Shown here one piece after another: positions 26,729-36,945 of a stretch of DNA of 64,000 nt (positions are counted from its first letter, which is position 1; each line of letters starts with the position of its first letter). Under the pieces are notes generated by a model. That model saw only the letters and a program-made list of their open reading frames with translations, did no database searches and had not been told where the DNA came from. This DNA is from an uncultured cyanobacterium (GTDB lineage Bacteria > Cyanobacteriota > Cyanobacteriia > Cyanobacteriales > FACHB-T130). Position numbers and translations under genes: made by a program. The DNA is taken from positions 1 through 64,000 of the forward strand of contig CAKZHE010000071.1 in NCBI GenBank assembly GCA_936920195.1. The letters run 5' to 3'.

Positions 26729-29272
26729 CTACAAAAGGCTCAAAACAGTTTCATCGCTATGGAGTTGGGGCAAGCGATCGCCTATACTATCTTTACTGCC
26801 AAAATCCACTGCTTCGGCAGGTAAACGTAGCAATCTTTGGGAACTGGTGAGCAGGGCAATTTCGGAATTTTCTGCCACCGCGATCATCCCTGCCAAAATA
26901 TCAACTTTGTGGTTGAATCTCATCGCCTGAGTACCAAGATCGCCGCGATTTCCTAAGCGCATGGAATTCACCGATAAGCGCTTGGCATAACCAAATTGGG
27001 AAACTAATAATAGACTATCATCGGGTTGGAGAATGGCACAACCCACTAAATGCTGTTTTCCTCCTAATGGTAGCGCGGGCAAACCTTGGGCGGCTCGCCC
27101 CATCACAGGTAATTGCAAATCATTAATTTCAAACCGCAATAATCGTCCGCCAGAAGTAGCTAAAACCAGTTGCTGACGCTTTTTCCCCAACAGAGCATAT
27201 TGCAAGCGTTCATCGTCTTTGCATTTGACTAATGTTAAACCCCGATTGGTCAGGCTAGTTAGTTCTAACAAGGGCAACCGTTTAATTTTACCTAATTGAG
27301 TCAATAAAATTAAATCGGCTTGGTCTAAGTTTTCTGGCAACCAGAATTGCGCCACAATCGGTTCAGCCGCTTCTTGGATAGAATTAGGCAACAAAGTAAT
27401 TAGGGGCGTACCTTTGGAAGTGGCGGGAGTGGGAGGAATATCGGCAACTTTCAGGGGATAGGCTTTGCCACTACCGACAAAGATAACTACTTCGGAGTTG
27501 GTGGTAGTATCGGCGGTTTTTAAAACTAAATCCTCATGGCTTTTGCCATTATTGGCTTTGGTTTTCGCCTGGAGATTTTTGGTTTTTGAAAACCTTCTAG
27601 CATAACCTTTGTGGGTAAATTCCACAATGACTTCTTCTTCCACCGGAGGCGGAGTTAAAAGCAATGGTTCGGCTGGAGAAGCTGAAGGTTTAACTTTTTC
27701 CTGACGGCGTTCAGTTGGTTCTGCAACTTTGGCTTCTGTGGGAACAGATTTAGGTTTTTCCCGCGTTGCTTTGACTTTTACTAATCGAGTGCGCCGGGGA
27801 TCGTTGTATTTGCGTTTGAGCGATCGCAAGTCTTTTTTTAATACTTTCAATAACTCCGTGCGATCGCCTAATAAAACCCGCCATTTAGCAATTTGTTCGC
27901 TTAACTGATTAAACTCTTCTTGTAAATGTTGTCTTTCCAATCCTGTCAACCGTCGCAGAGGCATAGCTAAGATGGCATCGGCTTGACGATCGCTAAAATT
28001 AAATCTTTCTTGAAATCTGGTTTTAGCCGTCGTGCCATCGGGAGCAGTTCTAAGCACTTCAATGATCCCATCCAATTGATTCAGCGCTAATAATAAACCT
28101 TCCACAATATGAATGCGCCGCTCTGCCTGAGCTAACTCATAACTATACAGACGAGTTAAAGTTTGTTCGCGAAAGTTCAAAAACTCCTGCAAAATCTCCC
28201 TAATCGTTAATTGCCGGGGCAAGCCATTTACCAAAGCTAGTAAAATTGCCCCGAAATTAGTTTGCAGAGCAGTTTGCCTGTATAATTGTTCCAGAATTTC
28301 CTGGGGATTGATATCTCGCTTTAATTCAATGACGACTCGGATACCATCGCGATCGCTTTCATCCCGCAAATCGGAAATGCCCTCAATTTTCCCCTGATTC
28401 ACTAATTCGGCAATCTTCTCAATCCAAGCCGACTTATTCACCTGAAAAGGCAATTCCGTCACCACAATTGCCGAACGGCGGTGCTTACCTTTCACCACTG
28501 GCACATCTTCAATGGTGGCAACCCCGCGAATGGGAATGCTCCCCCGCCCCGTCGAATATGCTTCCTTAATCCCAGTCATTTCCAAGATTTCCCCCCCCGT
28601 AGGAAAATCGGGACCAGGAATCAATTCCCACAACTTTTCATCTGGTAAATCGGGACGATCGATTAAAGCAATTAAACCATCGACAATTTCCCCTAAATTG
28701 TGAGGAGGAATATTGGTTGCCATCCCCACCGCAATCCCGGAACAGCCATTCAGTAATAAAATCGGCAGTTGGGCAGGTAATACCGTCGGCTCCTGTTGAG
28801 AATTATCAAAATTGCCAATAAAATCAACCGTCGCTTCCCCAATTTCGCTTAACAAAACTTCATGGCTGAGGGGAGCCAAACGGGTTTCCGTGTAACGCAT
28901 CGCCGCTGGCGGGTCATTATCCACCGACCCAAAATTACCATGTCCCGCCAACAGGGGATAGCGGCTAGAAAATTCCTGCACCATCCGCACCAAGGCATCG
29001 TAAACCGATTGGTCCCCGTGGGGGTGATATTTCCCTAAAACGTCTCCCACCACCCGCGCACATTTACGATAGGGACGATCTGGAGTCAATCCCAATTCGT
29101 GCATCGCATAGGCAATTCGCCTGTGGACTGGTTTTAAGCCATCGCGCACGTCTGGCAAGGCTCGCCCGACGATCACGCTCATGGCATATTCCAGATAGGA
29201 CTGCTGCATCTCCGCATGGAGAGCGGTGGGAATAACTTGTCCTGTTGCCAACAGGTTTAACTGTTTTGCCAT
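26729..29272 (-). CDS. parC: Type IIA topoisomerase subunit A, ParC-like (annotatable as GyrA)
   Basis: 847 residues from the ATG at 29272 ([15 protein letters not shown]); the longer frame to 29404 adds a leader not typical of the family. The breakage-reunion domain is complete: [35 protein letters not shown] and catalytic Tyr127 in [12 protein letters not shown] coiled tower follows, then a Pro/Glu/Lys-rich linker (about 510-560) and a beta-propeller of weak blades. I see no GyrA box (QRRGGKG), which favours ParC (topoisomerase IV) or a GyrA-like paralogue without wrapping ability. Position 88 is Gln where Ser or Thr is usual in the quinolone pocket. The partner subunit B gene is not in the window. 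Confidence 0.88.
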   Translation of the reverse strand: MAKQLNLLATGQVIPTALHAEMQQSYLEYAMSVIVGRALPDVRDGLKPVHRRIAYAMHELGLTPDRPYRKCARVVGDVLGKYHPHGDQSVYDALVRMVQEFSSRYPLLAGHGNFGSVDNDPPAAMRYTETRLAPLSHEVLLSEIGEATVDFIGNFDNSQQEPTVLPAQLPILLLNGCSGIAVGMATNIPPHNLGEIVDGLIALIDRPDLPDEKLWELIPGPDFPTGGEILEMTGIKEAYSTGRGSIPIRGVATIEDVPVVKGKHRRSAIVVTELPFQVNKSAWIEKIAELVNQGKIEGISDLRDESDRDGIRVVIELKRDINPQEILEQLYRQTALQTNFGAILLALVNGLPRQLTIREILQEFLNFREQTLTRLYSYELAQAERRIHIVEGLLLALNQLDGIIEVLRTAPDGTTAKTRFQERFNFSDRQADAILAMPLRRLTGLERQHLQEEFNQLSEQIAKWRVLLGDRTELLKVLKKDLRSLKRKYNDPRRTRLVKVKATREKPKSVPTEAKVAEPTERRQEKVKPSASPAEPLLLTPPPVEEEVIVEFTHKGYARRFSKTKNLQAKTKANNGKSHEDLVLKTADTTTNSEVVIFVGSGKAYPLKVADIPPTPATSKGTPLITLLPNSIQEAAEPIVAQFWLPENLDQADLILLTQLGKIKRLPLLELTSLTNRGLTLVKCKDDERLQYALLGKKRQQLVLATSGGRLLRFEINDLQLPVMGRAAQGLPALPLGGKQHLVGCAILQPDDSLLLVSQFGYAKRLSVNSMRLGNRGDLGTQAMRFNHKVDILAGMIAVAENSEIALLTSSQRLLRLPAEAVDFGSKDSIGDRLPQLHSDETVLSLL

Positions 29273-29477
29273 GAGTCTAGTGACCTTAACTGATAAGCTT
29301 TTGACTGAAGTAGAGTAGCGAGCGAGGGGTTCATTGGGAGGAATGTTAGCACTCAAACCACTATTTTGGCTGCGATCCCATGCAGAACTTAGGAACGAAA
29401 ACAAAGTTGCGTCAGCTTTTGGGGCTTCGGTATCTCCCTTAAGTTAGTACATTAGCACTATTTGGCGAGATGGAGTC

Positions 29478-29667
29478 TAGGCTGTTCACTTTGTGAGTTT
29501 TTCGGCGATTTTGTTCATGCAATAACCATGTTTAAACTGGTTTGAACTGGTTGAACTGGTTCCTAGGCTCTGCCTGGGAACCGAGATCGAGAGGCTCTGC
29601 CTCGCTTGGTTATCATTCGAGGCAGAGCCTCTCATGGGCATTCCCAGGCAGAGCCTGGGAACGAGTA
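29478..29667. repeat. Composite palindromic repeat (second copy)
   Basis: Begins TAGGCTGTTCACTTTGTGAG and ends GGCAGAGCCTGGGAACGAG. It has the same order of hairpins as 13341-13523, but with the last hairpin's inner part in opposite orientation and an extra GAACTGGTT repeat near 29540. ACGAGTAAA trinucleotide-like tandem units follow. It fills the 588 bp between the topoisomerase and argZ together with AT-rich sequence; no gene was seen. Confidence 0.8.
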
Positions 29668-29860
29668 AAAAACGAGTAAAACGAGTAAAACGCGGAAAGT
29701 AAACAGTCTAGGTAGTAGCAAGTCTAGTCTAAAATTTTGTGTATAATAGAATGTTGGCCTGTACTAAGCCTGCTGTCTCCCCAGAATCAGCACCTTGAGT
29801 TCGTGTTCTGCCAAAGGCAACGCTAAGTATTTCTCATCTACCTTCCATCCCAGAACTGTT

Positions 29861-31978
29861 ATGACCGATTCTATTCGCTTTTTGATGTGCGCTCCAGACC
29901 ACTATGACGTGGATTATGTGATTAATCCGTGGATGGAGGGCAACATTCACAAATCATCCCGCGATCGCGCTGTGGAACAATGGCAGAAGTTACACTACAT
30001 CATCAAAGACCGCGCGATTGTGGACTTGGTAGCCCCAGAAAAGGGTTGGCCTGATATGGTATTTACTGCCAATGCTGGTTTAGTATTGGGCAAAACGGTG
30101 GTTCTCAGTCGCTTCTACCACAAAGAACGGCAAGGGGAAGAACCATTCTTTCAAAAGTGGTTTGAGGATCAGGGCTATACTGTTTATACTCTCCCCAAGG
30201 ATCTACCCTTTGAAGGGGCTGGGGATGCGCTACTCGACCGCGAAGGTCGATGGTTGTGGGCGGGATACGGTTTTCGGTCAGAATTGGATTCCCATGCCTA
30301 TTTAGCCAAGTGGTTAGATATTGAAGTCATGTCCCTGCGGTTGATGGACGAGCGCTTCTATCATTTGGATACTTGTTTTTGTCCCCTCAGCGGCGGCTAT
30401 TTGCTCTATTATCCTCCGGCTTTTGATTCCTACTCCAATCGATTGATTGAAATGCGGGTAGCATCAGAAAAGCGGATTGCGATCGCGGAAGCCGATGCGG
30501 TCAACTTTGCTTGTAATGCTGTTAATATTGGCAACATTGTCATTCTGAATAAGGCCAGCAGCGGGTTAAAACAGCGGTTGAAAGAGGCTGGATTTGAAGT
30601 TATTGAAACTCCTTTAACGGAATTTCTGAAAGCTGGCGGTGCAGCTAAATGTTTGACGTTGCGAGTAACGGAACCTCTGATTGGCGAACGTCACGCCAAT
30701 GCTCCGGTAGAAAGTCGGACGGTGCAATTAGAAGGTCACTTACTTGATTCTGGCTTAATTAATCGCGCTCTAGATCGGATTTTGGAAGCGGGGGGTAGTT
30801 TCCAAGTCCTGAATTTCCAACTGGGAGAACAGAAACAAAGCACTTCTAAAGCAGATGTGAAAGTGTCGGCTCCTTCCCATGAAGTTATGGAGGCAATTCT
30901 CTCCCAATTGATTGATTTGGGAGCCGTGAATTTACCCCAGGATGAACGGGATGCCAAGTTGGAGCCAGTGGTTTTAAATGGAGTTGCGCCGGGTGATTTC
31001 TATGTGACCACGATTTATCCCACAGAAGTGCGGTTAAATGGGCAATGGGTGCGAATTAAGAATCAACGAATGGATGGAGCGATCGCCGTCAGTCAAACTC
31101 CGGAAGGTATAGTAGCTCGTTGTAAGCTGCTGCGGGATTTACAAGTGGGCGAGCAGGTAGTTGTAGACGTGCAAGGGATTCGCACAGTTAGAAAGACGGA
31201 ATCCCGCGAACACCGCAATGCTCAGGAATTCAGCTTTATGTCCGCTGGGGTATCCAGCGAGCGGCGAGTAGAATTGGTGGTGGAACAAGTAGCTTGGGAA
31301 CTGCGCCAAATTCGCGATCGCGGTGGCAAAGTGGTAGTAACGGCAGGTCCGGTCGTCATTCATACTGGTGGTGGTCAACACCTGGCGCAACTGATTCGGG
31401 AAGGCTATGTGCAAGCTTTGTTGGGCGGGAATGCGATCGCCGTTCACGACATGGAACAATCTATGTTGGGGACTTCCCTAGGAGTAGATATGAAACGCGG
31501 TGTCGCCGTGCGCGGTGGACACAGACACCATCTGAAGGTGATTAATACCGTCCGTCGTTATGGCAGTATTGCGAAAACTGTGGAAGCTGGGATTGTGCAA
31601 GGGGGTGTTTTATACGAATGCGTCCGGGCTGGGATACCCTTTTCTTTAGCAGGTTCCATTCGCGATGATGGTCCATTGCCAGATACCCAAATGGATTTAA
31701 TTAAGGCTCAGGAAGAATATTCTCAGTTAATCCAAGGAGCCAACATGATTCTGATGTTGTCTTCCATGCTGCACTCGATTGGGGTGGGTAATATGACGGC
31801 TTCCGGGGTAAAAATGGTTTGCGTAGACATTAACCCGGCGGTGGTGACAAAATTAAGCGATCGCGGTTCAGTAGAATCTGTAGGTGTAGTTACAGATGTG
31901 GGTTTATTCCTCAGTTTGTTAATTCAGCAATTGGATAAACTCACCAGTCGCTACCAGATTGCCCAAGTTGGGGAATAG
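29861..31978 (+). CDS. argZ: Arginine dihydrolase ArgZ/AgrE with C-terminal ornithine-cyclodeaminase-type domain
   Basis: 705 residues from the ATG at 29861, matching the length of cyanobacterial ArgZ/AgrE. The N-terminal guanidine-group hydrolase domain has FLMCAPDHYDV, GWPDMVFTANAG and FEGAGDALLD. The nucleophile is Cys264 in GGAAKCLTLRV. A linker and a C-terminal domain (TIGR00300/LOR-SDH-like, about 290-705) follow, with nucleotide-binding glycines in VVTAGPVVIHTGGGQ. The family converts arginine to ornithine, CO2 and ammonia, and in Anabaena the C-terminal domain makes proline from ornithine. It works in arginine/cyanophycin nitrogen turnover in the cytoplasm. The upstream frame from 29795 is not used because it lacks family sequence. 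Confidence 0.93.
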   Translation: MTDSIRFLMCAPDHYDVDYVINPWMEGNIHKSSRDRAVEQWQKLHYIIKDRAIVDLVAPEKGWPDMVFTANAGLVLGKTVVLSRFYHKERQGEEPFFQKWFEDQGYTVYTLPKDLPFEGAGDALLDREGRWLWAGYGFRSELDSHAYLAKWLDIEVMSLRLMDERFYHLDTCFCPLSGGYLLYYPPAFDSYSNRLIEMRVASEKRIAIAEADAVNFACNAVNIGNIVILNKASSGLKQRLKEAGFEVIETPLTEFLKAGGAAKCLTLRVTEPLIGERHANAPVESRTVQLEGHLLDSGLINRALDRILEAGGSFQVLNFQLGEQKQSTSKADVKVSAPSHEVMEAILSQLIDLGAVNLPQDERDAKLEPVVLNGVAPGDFYVTTIYPTEVRLNGQWVRIKNQRMDGAIAVSQTPEGIVARCKLLRDLQVGEQVVVDVQGIRTVRKTESREHRNAQEFSFMSAGVSSERRVELVVEQVAWELRQIRDRGGKVVVTAGPVVIHTGGGQHLAQLIREGYVQALLGGNAIAVHDMEQSMLGTSLGVDMKRGVAVRGGHRHHLKVINTVRRYGSIAKTVEAGIVQGGVLYECVRAGIPFSLAGSIRDDGPLPDTQMDLIKAQEEYSQLIQGANMILMLSSMLHSIGVGNMTASGVKMVCVDINPAVVTKLSDRGSVESVGVVTDVGLFLSLLIQQLDKLTSRYQIAQVGE

Positions 31979-32159
31979 GAAATTAGGGGATAAATTAATT
32001 AGTTTATTCCCTATTCTTCCCAATTGCGATAATGCTATTCAAGAATTAACCGCACCGCCCCCGTCAATAGATACTCAATCCGTCAGTATTTGGCAGTGGC
32101 TAAAAATCCAGTGGCATCGTTGTTGGCAATGGTGGTTGCGGCACTTCTGGCAGCGGTAA
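31959..32159 (+). CDS. Possible small Trp-rich protein, doubtful
   Basis: An ATG inside the end of argZ opens a 66-codon frame ending in a Trp-rich stretch (WQWLKIQWHRCWQWWLRHFWQR is the C-terminal part, about residues 45-66). I do not recognise it. The Trp-rich end does not look random, but the start overlapping argZ and the lack of a ribosome site weaken it. It may be the tail of a decayed gene. Confidence 0.25.
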   Translation: MPKLGNRKLGDKLISLFPILPNCDNAIQELTAPPPSIDTQSVSIWQWLKIQWHRCWQWWLRHFWQR

Positions 32160-32227
32160 TTTAGTCAATTGTAGGTTTGGTTGAGCGATCGCGGAGCGTG
32201 CCGCAGGCGTAACCCAACAAAGCACAA

Positions 32228-33109
32228 TCAACCATCTAGATCGTCAGGGTTAATTCCCAGAATTCTCAGCCTTTCGGCAAGTCGTTGGGCTTTTTGTTCG
32301 GCTGCCTGTTTCGCTAACCGCTCTTGAGTAGCGATCGCTTCTGCCTCTTGTTTGGCTAAACGTTCTTGAGTGGCGATCGCTTCTGCCTCTTGTTTCGCCA
32401 ATCGTTCTTGCTGGGCAATCAGGCGCTCTTGGGTGGCAATCAGACGTTCTTGGGTGGCGATCGCTTCTGCATTCATCGCTCTTTCCTTCGCCGTCAAATA
32501 GCGATTTCCTGACTCATCATACCAATAGAGCCATTCCCGCTCCCAACCAATATGTTCGCCATTTTCATATCCCAGTGCCAATTCAATTTCTGGCAACCAA
32601 ACTCGATTATTTTCACTTGGTAACAGTTCATATTTTTCTTCTATTAACCGATACACTTCCAATCTTTGTCTATTTTTAAACCGCCCTCTTCTGCCAGTCA
32701 AGGGATTGTAAATCGCATAATACAGAATCCCTAACGTTTGATAATCGGCTAACTTCTTCTGATATTCGCTGTTATATGTTTCCGAAACTACTTCCAAAAA
32801 CAAAATCGGCATAATATCATTTTCTGCCCACCGCAAATAGCTCAACCTGCCTTTTTCTCCAGTATTATGTTTCACTCCCACTGCCAAAAATCCATCGGGA
32901 ACTATTGCTGCTTCATCTGGGTTGTAATAAACCCCCATATCCACCCCAAAGTACCAATCATTCCGATTTGCCCAAATTAAGGCTAATAAACTGAGGAGAA
33001 GATTGGGAATGTCATTTTGTAACTGATTATCCACTGGCGTTTCGTCAGATGATGGCAATTCTTCAGCGGTGGGCAGAAGGCGATTTTTGTTGTAGGTGAG
33101 GTTAACCAT
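32228..33109 (-). CDS. Uma2-family PD-(D/E)XK endonuclease with repeated coiled-coil tail
   Basis: 293 residues from the ATG at 33109. Core motifs: VPDGFLAVGV (Asp), IMPILFLEVVSE (Glu strand) and LADYQTLGILYYAIYNP. WLPEIELALGYENGEHIGWE closes the fold. Residues about 205-275 form a coiled coil made of ATQERLAKQEAEAI units, and the DNA units carry HIP1 sites. The tail ends GINPDDLDG, parallel to GIDPDQFSV in the first Uma2 protein. Function unknown beyond nuclease-fold membership. Confidence 0.85.
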   Translation of the reverse strand: MVNLTYNKNRLLPTAEELPSSDETPVDNQLQNDIPNLLLSLLALIWANRNDWYFGVDMGVYYNPDEAAIVPDGFLAVGVKHNTGEKGRLSYLRWAENDIMPILFLEVVSETYNSEYQKKLADYQTLGILYYAIYNPLTGRRGRFKNRQRLEVYRLIEEKYELLPSENNRVWLPEIELALGYENGEHIGWEREWLYWYDESGNRYLTAKERAMNAEAIATQERLIATQERLIAQQERLAKQEAEAIATQERLAKQEAEAIATQERLAKQAAEQKAQRLAERLRILGINPDDLDG

Positions 33110-33210
33110 AGCTTGTACAAGCAAGGTATTGGAATCAGACTGATGCTAGTAAAATTATACCATCTGCCAAATAAAACCAATGTCTATTTCAATACAGTTC
33201 AGCTAACTAA

Positions 33211-33265
33211 GTTCGTAGTTGGGCTTCAGCCCTAATCCGGAGAGGGCTAAAGCCCAACTACGAAC
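33211..33265. repeat. Palindromic repeat, GTAGTTGGGCTTTAGCCCT family (third copy)
   Basis: Arms GTTCGTAGTTGGGCTTCAGCC and GGCTAAAGCCCAACTACGAAC. It lies between the Uma2 and DUF1574 genes, near the end of both possible transcripts. Confidence 0.8.
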
Positions 33266-33336
33266 TTTTGCGTTCTTTTATTTATGACCACCTACTTACT
33301 GAATTGAATTGTGACTTAACTGAACCGTATTGATGT

Positions 33337-36300
33337 CTATTTTACCGAATTAGGCCAAGTAATAGTTGGGTCTTTGGCTAGTTGATTTGATACTTCATAC
33401 GCACCATAGCGATTGAGGTGACTGGGATCGGAAAAGAAATTGTTTTTACTAGGCCATAACTGACTCAAATCTCGAAAAACCAAGCCTTTATTTCGGGAAA
33501 TTTGCTGCATATTGCGCTGAAATTGACTTTCATATTTCATTCGCACTGGGTCTAAATATTCCTTGGTCAGCGGCATATTGACAAATACTAAGTTGACTTT
33601 ATTGGTTTGTAAAAACTGCAAGGTTGAGGCCAAAGCAATATCCTGTTTTCCCACCATATCAAAGGATTCATAATCGCTGTCATAATCTCCCGTCACTTTG
33701 GCATACTGTTGATAGTAGTTGGGAGGATTGAATTGCATGGATAGGGGAAAAAAGCCATTTAATTCAATTTCTTCTTCACCAGTCAAATCTTCCTGCTGGG
33801 GTGAGGGCAGGGTAGATGGACTAGGTTCAGCTACTGAAGTTGGCGATGTCCAGTTGGTAAATTGTTCCCGCAATAAGGTTTGAAATTGATGACGTTCGGG
33901 ATAGGCGAGGGAAATGGCAGCAATCAATTGATTTAACTTGCTATTAACAGCTTGATAGCTAATTGTTCCGGTAACAGGTGGGTCTTTTTTAACAGGTACA
34001 GATTTGGCTTTGGTAGCGGTGGGGTGAAAAGTTCCGGCGAGCAAGAGTTTATAACCGGGAGAAGCGGCGATCGCATTATAAGTTAAATCTACGCGACTGC
34101 TGTTAAAGGCTCGCGCTCCATCTGCCCAAATGATTAGTTTAGGCATTTGGGCAGGGGTTAAAATTCGCCGCAGCAATAAATCTACTACTTGGGCGGTAGC
34201 GCCATTAATCCCAAAGTTAAATATTTGGGGTTGGTGATATCCTTGGACTGCCAAAGCGGTTTGTAAGGCGGTAGGATCGATCCCCCGCATGGCACGGGAA
34301 CTACCAACAATTAATACATCTGGCGGACCGCTAGTGTTGCAAATGTGTTGATAGAGGGCAAGTTTTTGATCTAATAATGGATTATTAAACGAAAAATCGG
34401 GCGATCGCTGCCATTTACGATCAAATCCTTTAATTTGGCTGCCTGTGTCAGATACCTTACTACCGCTTTCTTTGGTAAACCGCGAGGCATTAAAAACCTT
34501 ACTGCGAGGGTTTTTCGTTTTTTCCAAAGAGATTTTCGGCAGTTCTGCTGGGGGTAAATCGGCAGTGGGGGGAAGTAGGTTCAGATCGACTTTGCTCTCT
34601 GGAATTTGGGGACGCAATAAATAATGGATTAACCAATCCGCTTGCACGACTAACAATAATCCCACAATTCCCCAAACCACAGCAACTTTCATGCTCTGAG
34701 ATTGTCGCCCAGACTTTCTAACTGGTTGGGCAGAAGATCTCAAGGCTAAGTCTCTAATTTCAGTTGCCGGGACAAATAAATGGGAAGCACATAACCATTG
34801 CTGCCACGTCTTACCTACCCCAGCAAGTAACTGACGAACAGCGTCTGGACGTTCTGGAATGATTTCCGCTATTTGTAGTAAATCTTCGGGAGACTCTACT
34901 GGCAATTCCCGTTCTTGCCAAGTATCCGTAGGGGCAAATTCTGGGGTAGTTTCTACTACGGGACTGCGACTGACAAAATCCAGTCCATACTTCCATAAAG
35001 GGGCCGATTGTCCGCTGCACCGCCCATAAATTCGCACCCCAGCCACTGCTGGTAGGTGAAGTTGCTGGAGAAATCGAGCAATGCGGCTGCCAACTTGATT
35101 TTTGGGGGGACAAACTAGGGCATCTGTCATCACGTGCAGGAGATCCTGCTTGCGAGAAATCTGAATCCGAATGCCCCCAGTCGTTAATCGCCAATCTAAA
35201 TCGGGATTGAGCAGGCGCTGAAGTAAAAATATTAAGGCTGATTGATCTCCCTGTTGGGCTAATTCTAAGGCAGGTACGGCGAGATCGGGATGAACGGCGG
35301 CGGGCAAGTTTAACCAATCAATCCACAAGGGTTTTTGTTGATGGGAAATCGCCCCGTAAATGGTGGCAGCTTGGATACCTTGGGGAGCTAGGGATTGTAA
35401 TAGCTTGGTAATGACAGGCATTGCCAAGGACTTTTGGGGACTCTCCCCGCGATTGGTAGAGTGGCAAAAGAGATGCAATGTGGCATCTTTGAGGGAGGCG
35501 GCGACTTCTATTCCCGCCTCCTCTAGGGCTTGGTTCAATAATCGCGCGATCGCCTGCACGTCGCCCCATCTACCCCAATCTTGCAACATTTCCCCGGTGG
35601 GAGTCAAATCCACCCGCAACAGCCATTCTGGAGCCGCTTCTCCGGTGACTTGGCTCTTAATTGCCGCATCCCGAAACCCGGTTAATTGGAGATCTCGCAA
35701 TCTTTGGGCAATGGGTTCGGCGAGTAGGGAGGGGTCAGGACTATAATCAGAATCGCAGATTGCCCAGAGGCGGCGTTCTGGGGGATGGGAACTATCCTGA
35801 GCGGGGAAAGTTTGGATAAAGACTTTGACGCTCACGCCCAAAGGACTGAGGGTTTCGCTCAGATAGCGGGCGATCGCTTCTGGTGCGCCGGAACGGGCTA
35901 AACTTTGACTGGAAACTACTAAAGCTTCTTCAGCGGTGACAGTATCAGCTTCTGTTGGGGGCGAACTGGGAAGCGGTGCGTTAGGATTAGGATATAGATC
36001 TGTCGGAGCAGTTGTTTCTAGGTTTTGGGGAGAGGGAAGTTCCGCGATCGCCCTTAGCGCTGGGCTTCGCCCAATCGCGCTTGTGTCCACAGGATGTTCT
36101 AATCCCTTAATCTGCTTGTCCAACTGGTGCAGATAAATCGACTTAATCCATTCCGCCTGCGGCTTGCCCGCAATCCGATTGTAGAGAAATACCTGATAAA
36201 TGGGACGTTCGGGATTGGCAAAAAATGCCTTAGTTTCTCGATCTGCCCCCTTTAGTGCTTGAATAAACTTGGTGACAATGGCTTCAGATTCTAGACACCG

Positions 36301-36447
36301 GGAGCTTTCTAAGAGAATGTGTAGTTCATTGCCCCGCCACCGAGTTTGCAGGCGCACGCCCACCATCCCCATTGCCTGATAGATCCACTGAGCAATTGAG
36401 GATTGACGACCTGAAGGGGGGCGCTGATTGACATCCAACATTACCAA
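33337..36447 (-). CDS. DUF1574 protein with SGNH-hydrolase-like C-terminal domain
   Basis: 1036 residues. The N-terminal about 580 residues are a cytoplasmic-looking region with internally repetitive alpha-beta units (VRLQTRWRGNELHILLE is one; IRIQISRKQDLLHVMTDA another). One membrane helix follows (about 590-615, VAVVWGIVGLLLVVQADWL). Then comes an extracytoplasmic domain with an SGNH-like first block DVLIVGSSRAMRGIDP (710-725) and a last block DPSHLNRYGA (1007-1016) supplying Asp and His. This is the DUF1574 arrangement, related to DltD/AlgX-type acyl-transfer partners. An envelope polysaccharide or acylation role is possible but unproven. It is divergent from the small gene at 36604. Confidence 0.8.
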   Translation of the reverse strand: MVMLDVNQRPPSGRQSSIAQWIYQAMGMVGVRLQTRWRGNELHILLESSRCLESEAIVTKFIQALKGADRETKAFFANPERPIYQVFLYNRIAGKPQAEWIKSIYLHQLDKQIKGLEHPVDTSAIGRSPALRAIAELPSPQNLETTAPTDLYPNPNAPLPSSPPTEADTVTAEEALVVSSQSLARSGAPEAIARYLSETLSPLGVSVKVFIQTFPAQDSSHPPERRLWAICDSDYSPDPSLLAEPIAQRLRDLQLTGFRDAAIKSQVTGEAAPEWLLRVDLTPTGEMLQDWGRWGDVQAIARLLNQALEEAGIEVAASLKDATLHLFCHSTNRGESPQKSLAMPVITKLLQSLAPQGIQAATIYGAISHQQKPLWIDWLNLPAAVHPDLAVPALELAQQGDQSALIFLLQRLLNPDLDWRLTTGGIRIQISRKQDLLHVMTDALVCPPKNQVGSRIARFLQQLHLPAVAGVRIYGRCSGQSAPLWKYGLDFVSRSPVVETTPEFAPTDTWQERELPVESPEDLLQIAEIIPERPDAVRQLLAGVGKTWQQWLCASHLFVPATEIRDLALRSSAQPVRKSGRQSQSMKVAVVWGIVGLLLVVQADWLIHYLLRPQIPESKVDLNLLPPTADLPPAELPKISLEKTKNPRSKVFNASRFTKESGSKVSDTGSQIKGFDRKWQRSPDFSFNNPLLDQKLALYQHICNTSGPPDVLIVGSSRAMRGIDPTALQTALAVQGYHQPQIFNFGINGATAQVVDLLLRRILTPAQMPKLIIWADGARAFNSSRVDLTYNAIAASPGYKLLLAGTFHPTATKAKSVPVKKDPPVTGTISYQAVNSKLNQLIAAISLAYPERHQFQTLLREQFTNWTSPTSVAEPSPSTLPSPQQEDLTGEEEIELNGFFPLSMQFNPPNYYQQYAKVTGDYDSDYESFDMVGKQDIALASTLQFLQTNKVNLVFVNMPLTKEYLDPVRMKYESQFQRNMQQISRNKGLVFRDLSQLWPSKNNFFSDPSHLNRYGAYEVSNQLAKDPTITWPNSVK

Positions 36448-36603
36448 CCTGTCACCTAATTTGTTGTTCGTTGTCTGTGCTTGTTGCTATTCTGACTTTA
36501 ATTGCGAAAATTTGAAAGGCCAAGCCCTTTTCCTGTTTGCTTGTAAACTTTCTGTACAACCCCTATCCAATTCCGGATTGAATCTATAAAGTGGTTAAAA
36601 ATT

Positions 36604-36771
36604 ATGCCCCAGTTTTGGTTAAGTCTTAGCACCGCGCCCTTACTCCTAGGCATTCTGAGCGAGAAAGCTCTGGCTCAATGGCTGCAAACCGCAGGTGAAG
36701 CTAGTGAAGAAATATTACGAGGCGATCGCCTGCCGATTCTCCCCTTTCCCCATTCTTCCACCCCTAAATAG
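36604..36771 (+). CDS. Small exported or membrane protein, 55 residues
   Basis: An ATG at 36604 opens a 55-codon frame ending TAG at 36771. The first 25 residues are hydrophobic and end LSEKALAQ, like a signal peptide with Ala-x-Ala cleavage. A short mature part follows, EASEEILRGDRLPILPFP. The sensible composition and the GDRLPILPFP ending suggest a real small cyanobacterial protein, although I cannot name it. It lies in the 498 bp gap between the DUF1574 gene and ppc. No clear ribosome site is visible. Confidence 0.5.
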   Translation: MPQFWLSLSTAPLLLGILSEKALAQWLQTAGEASEEILRGDRLPILPFPHSSTPK

Positions 36772-36945
36772 CAATTTTCTGGCCTAAAGGGATGGAAAAC
36801 AGCCAAAATAACCGCCATAATGATGCAGTGCAGACAAGATGATAACAGAATTCTGCCCTTTTAGGTGTTTGCCGCAAGCGACTTCCTGGGAAAATCAAGC
36901 ATAAAATAATCGGATGATCTTTTGTTGTTGAGCTAACAGGTTAAT

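Noticed and set aside
29273-29404. N-terminal extension of the topoisomerase subunit
   Set aside because: The 44 extra residues do not resemble the family, while [15 protein letters not shown] at 29272 does.
34811-35569. Minus-strand frames inside the DUF1574 gene
   Set aside because: Alternative-frame shadows with Arg/Ser-rich composition and no family pattern.
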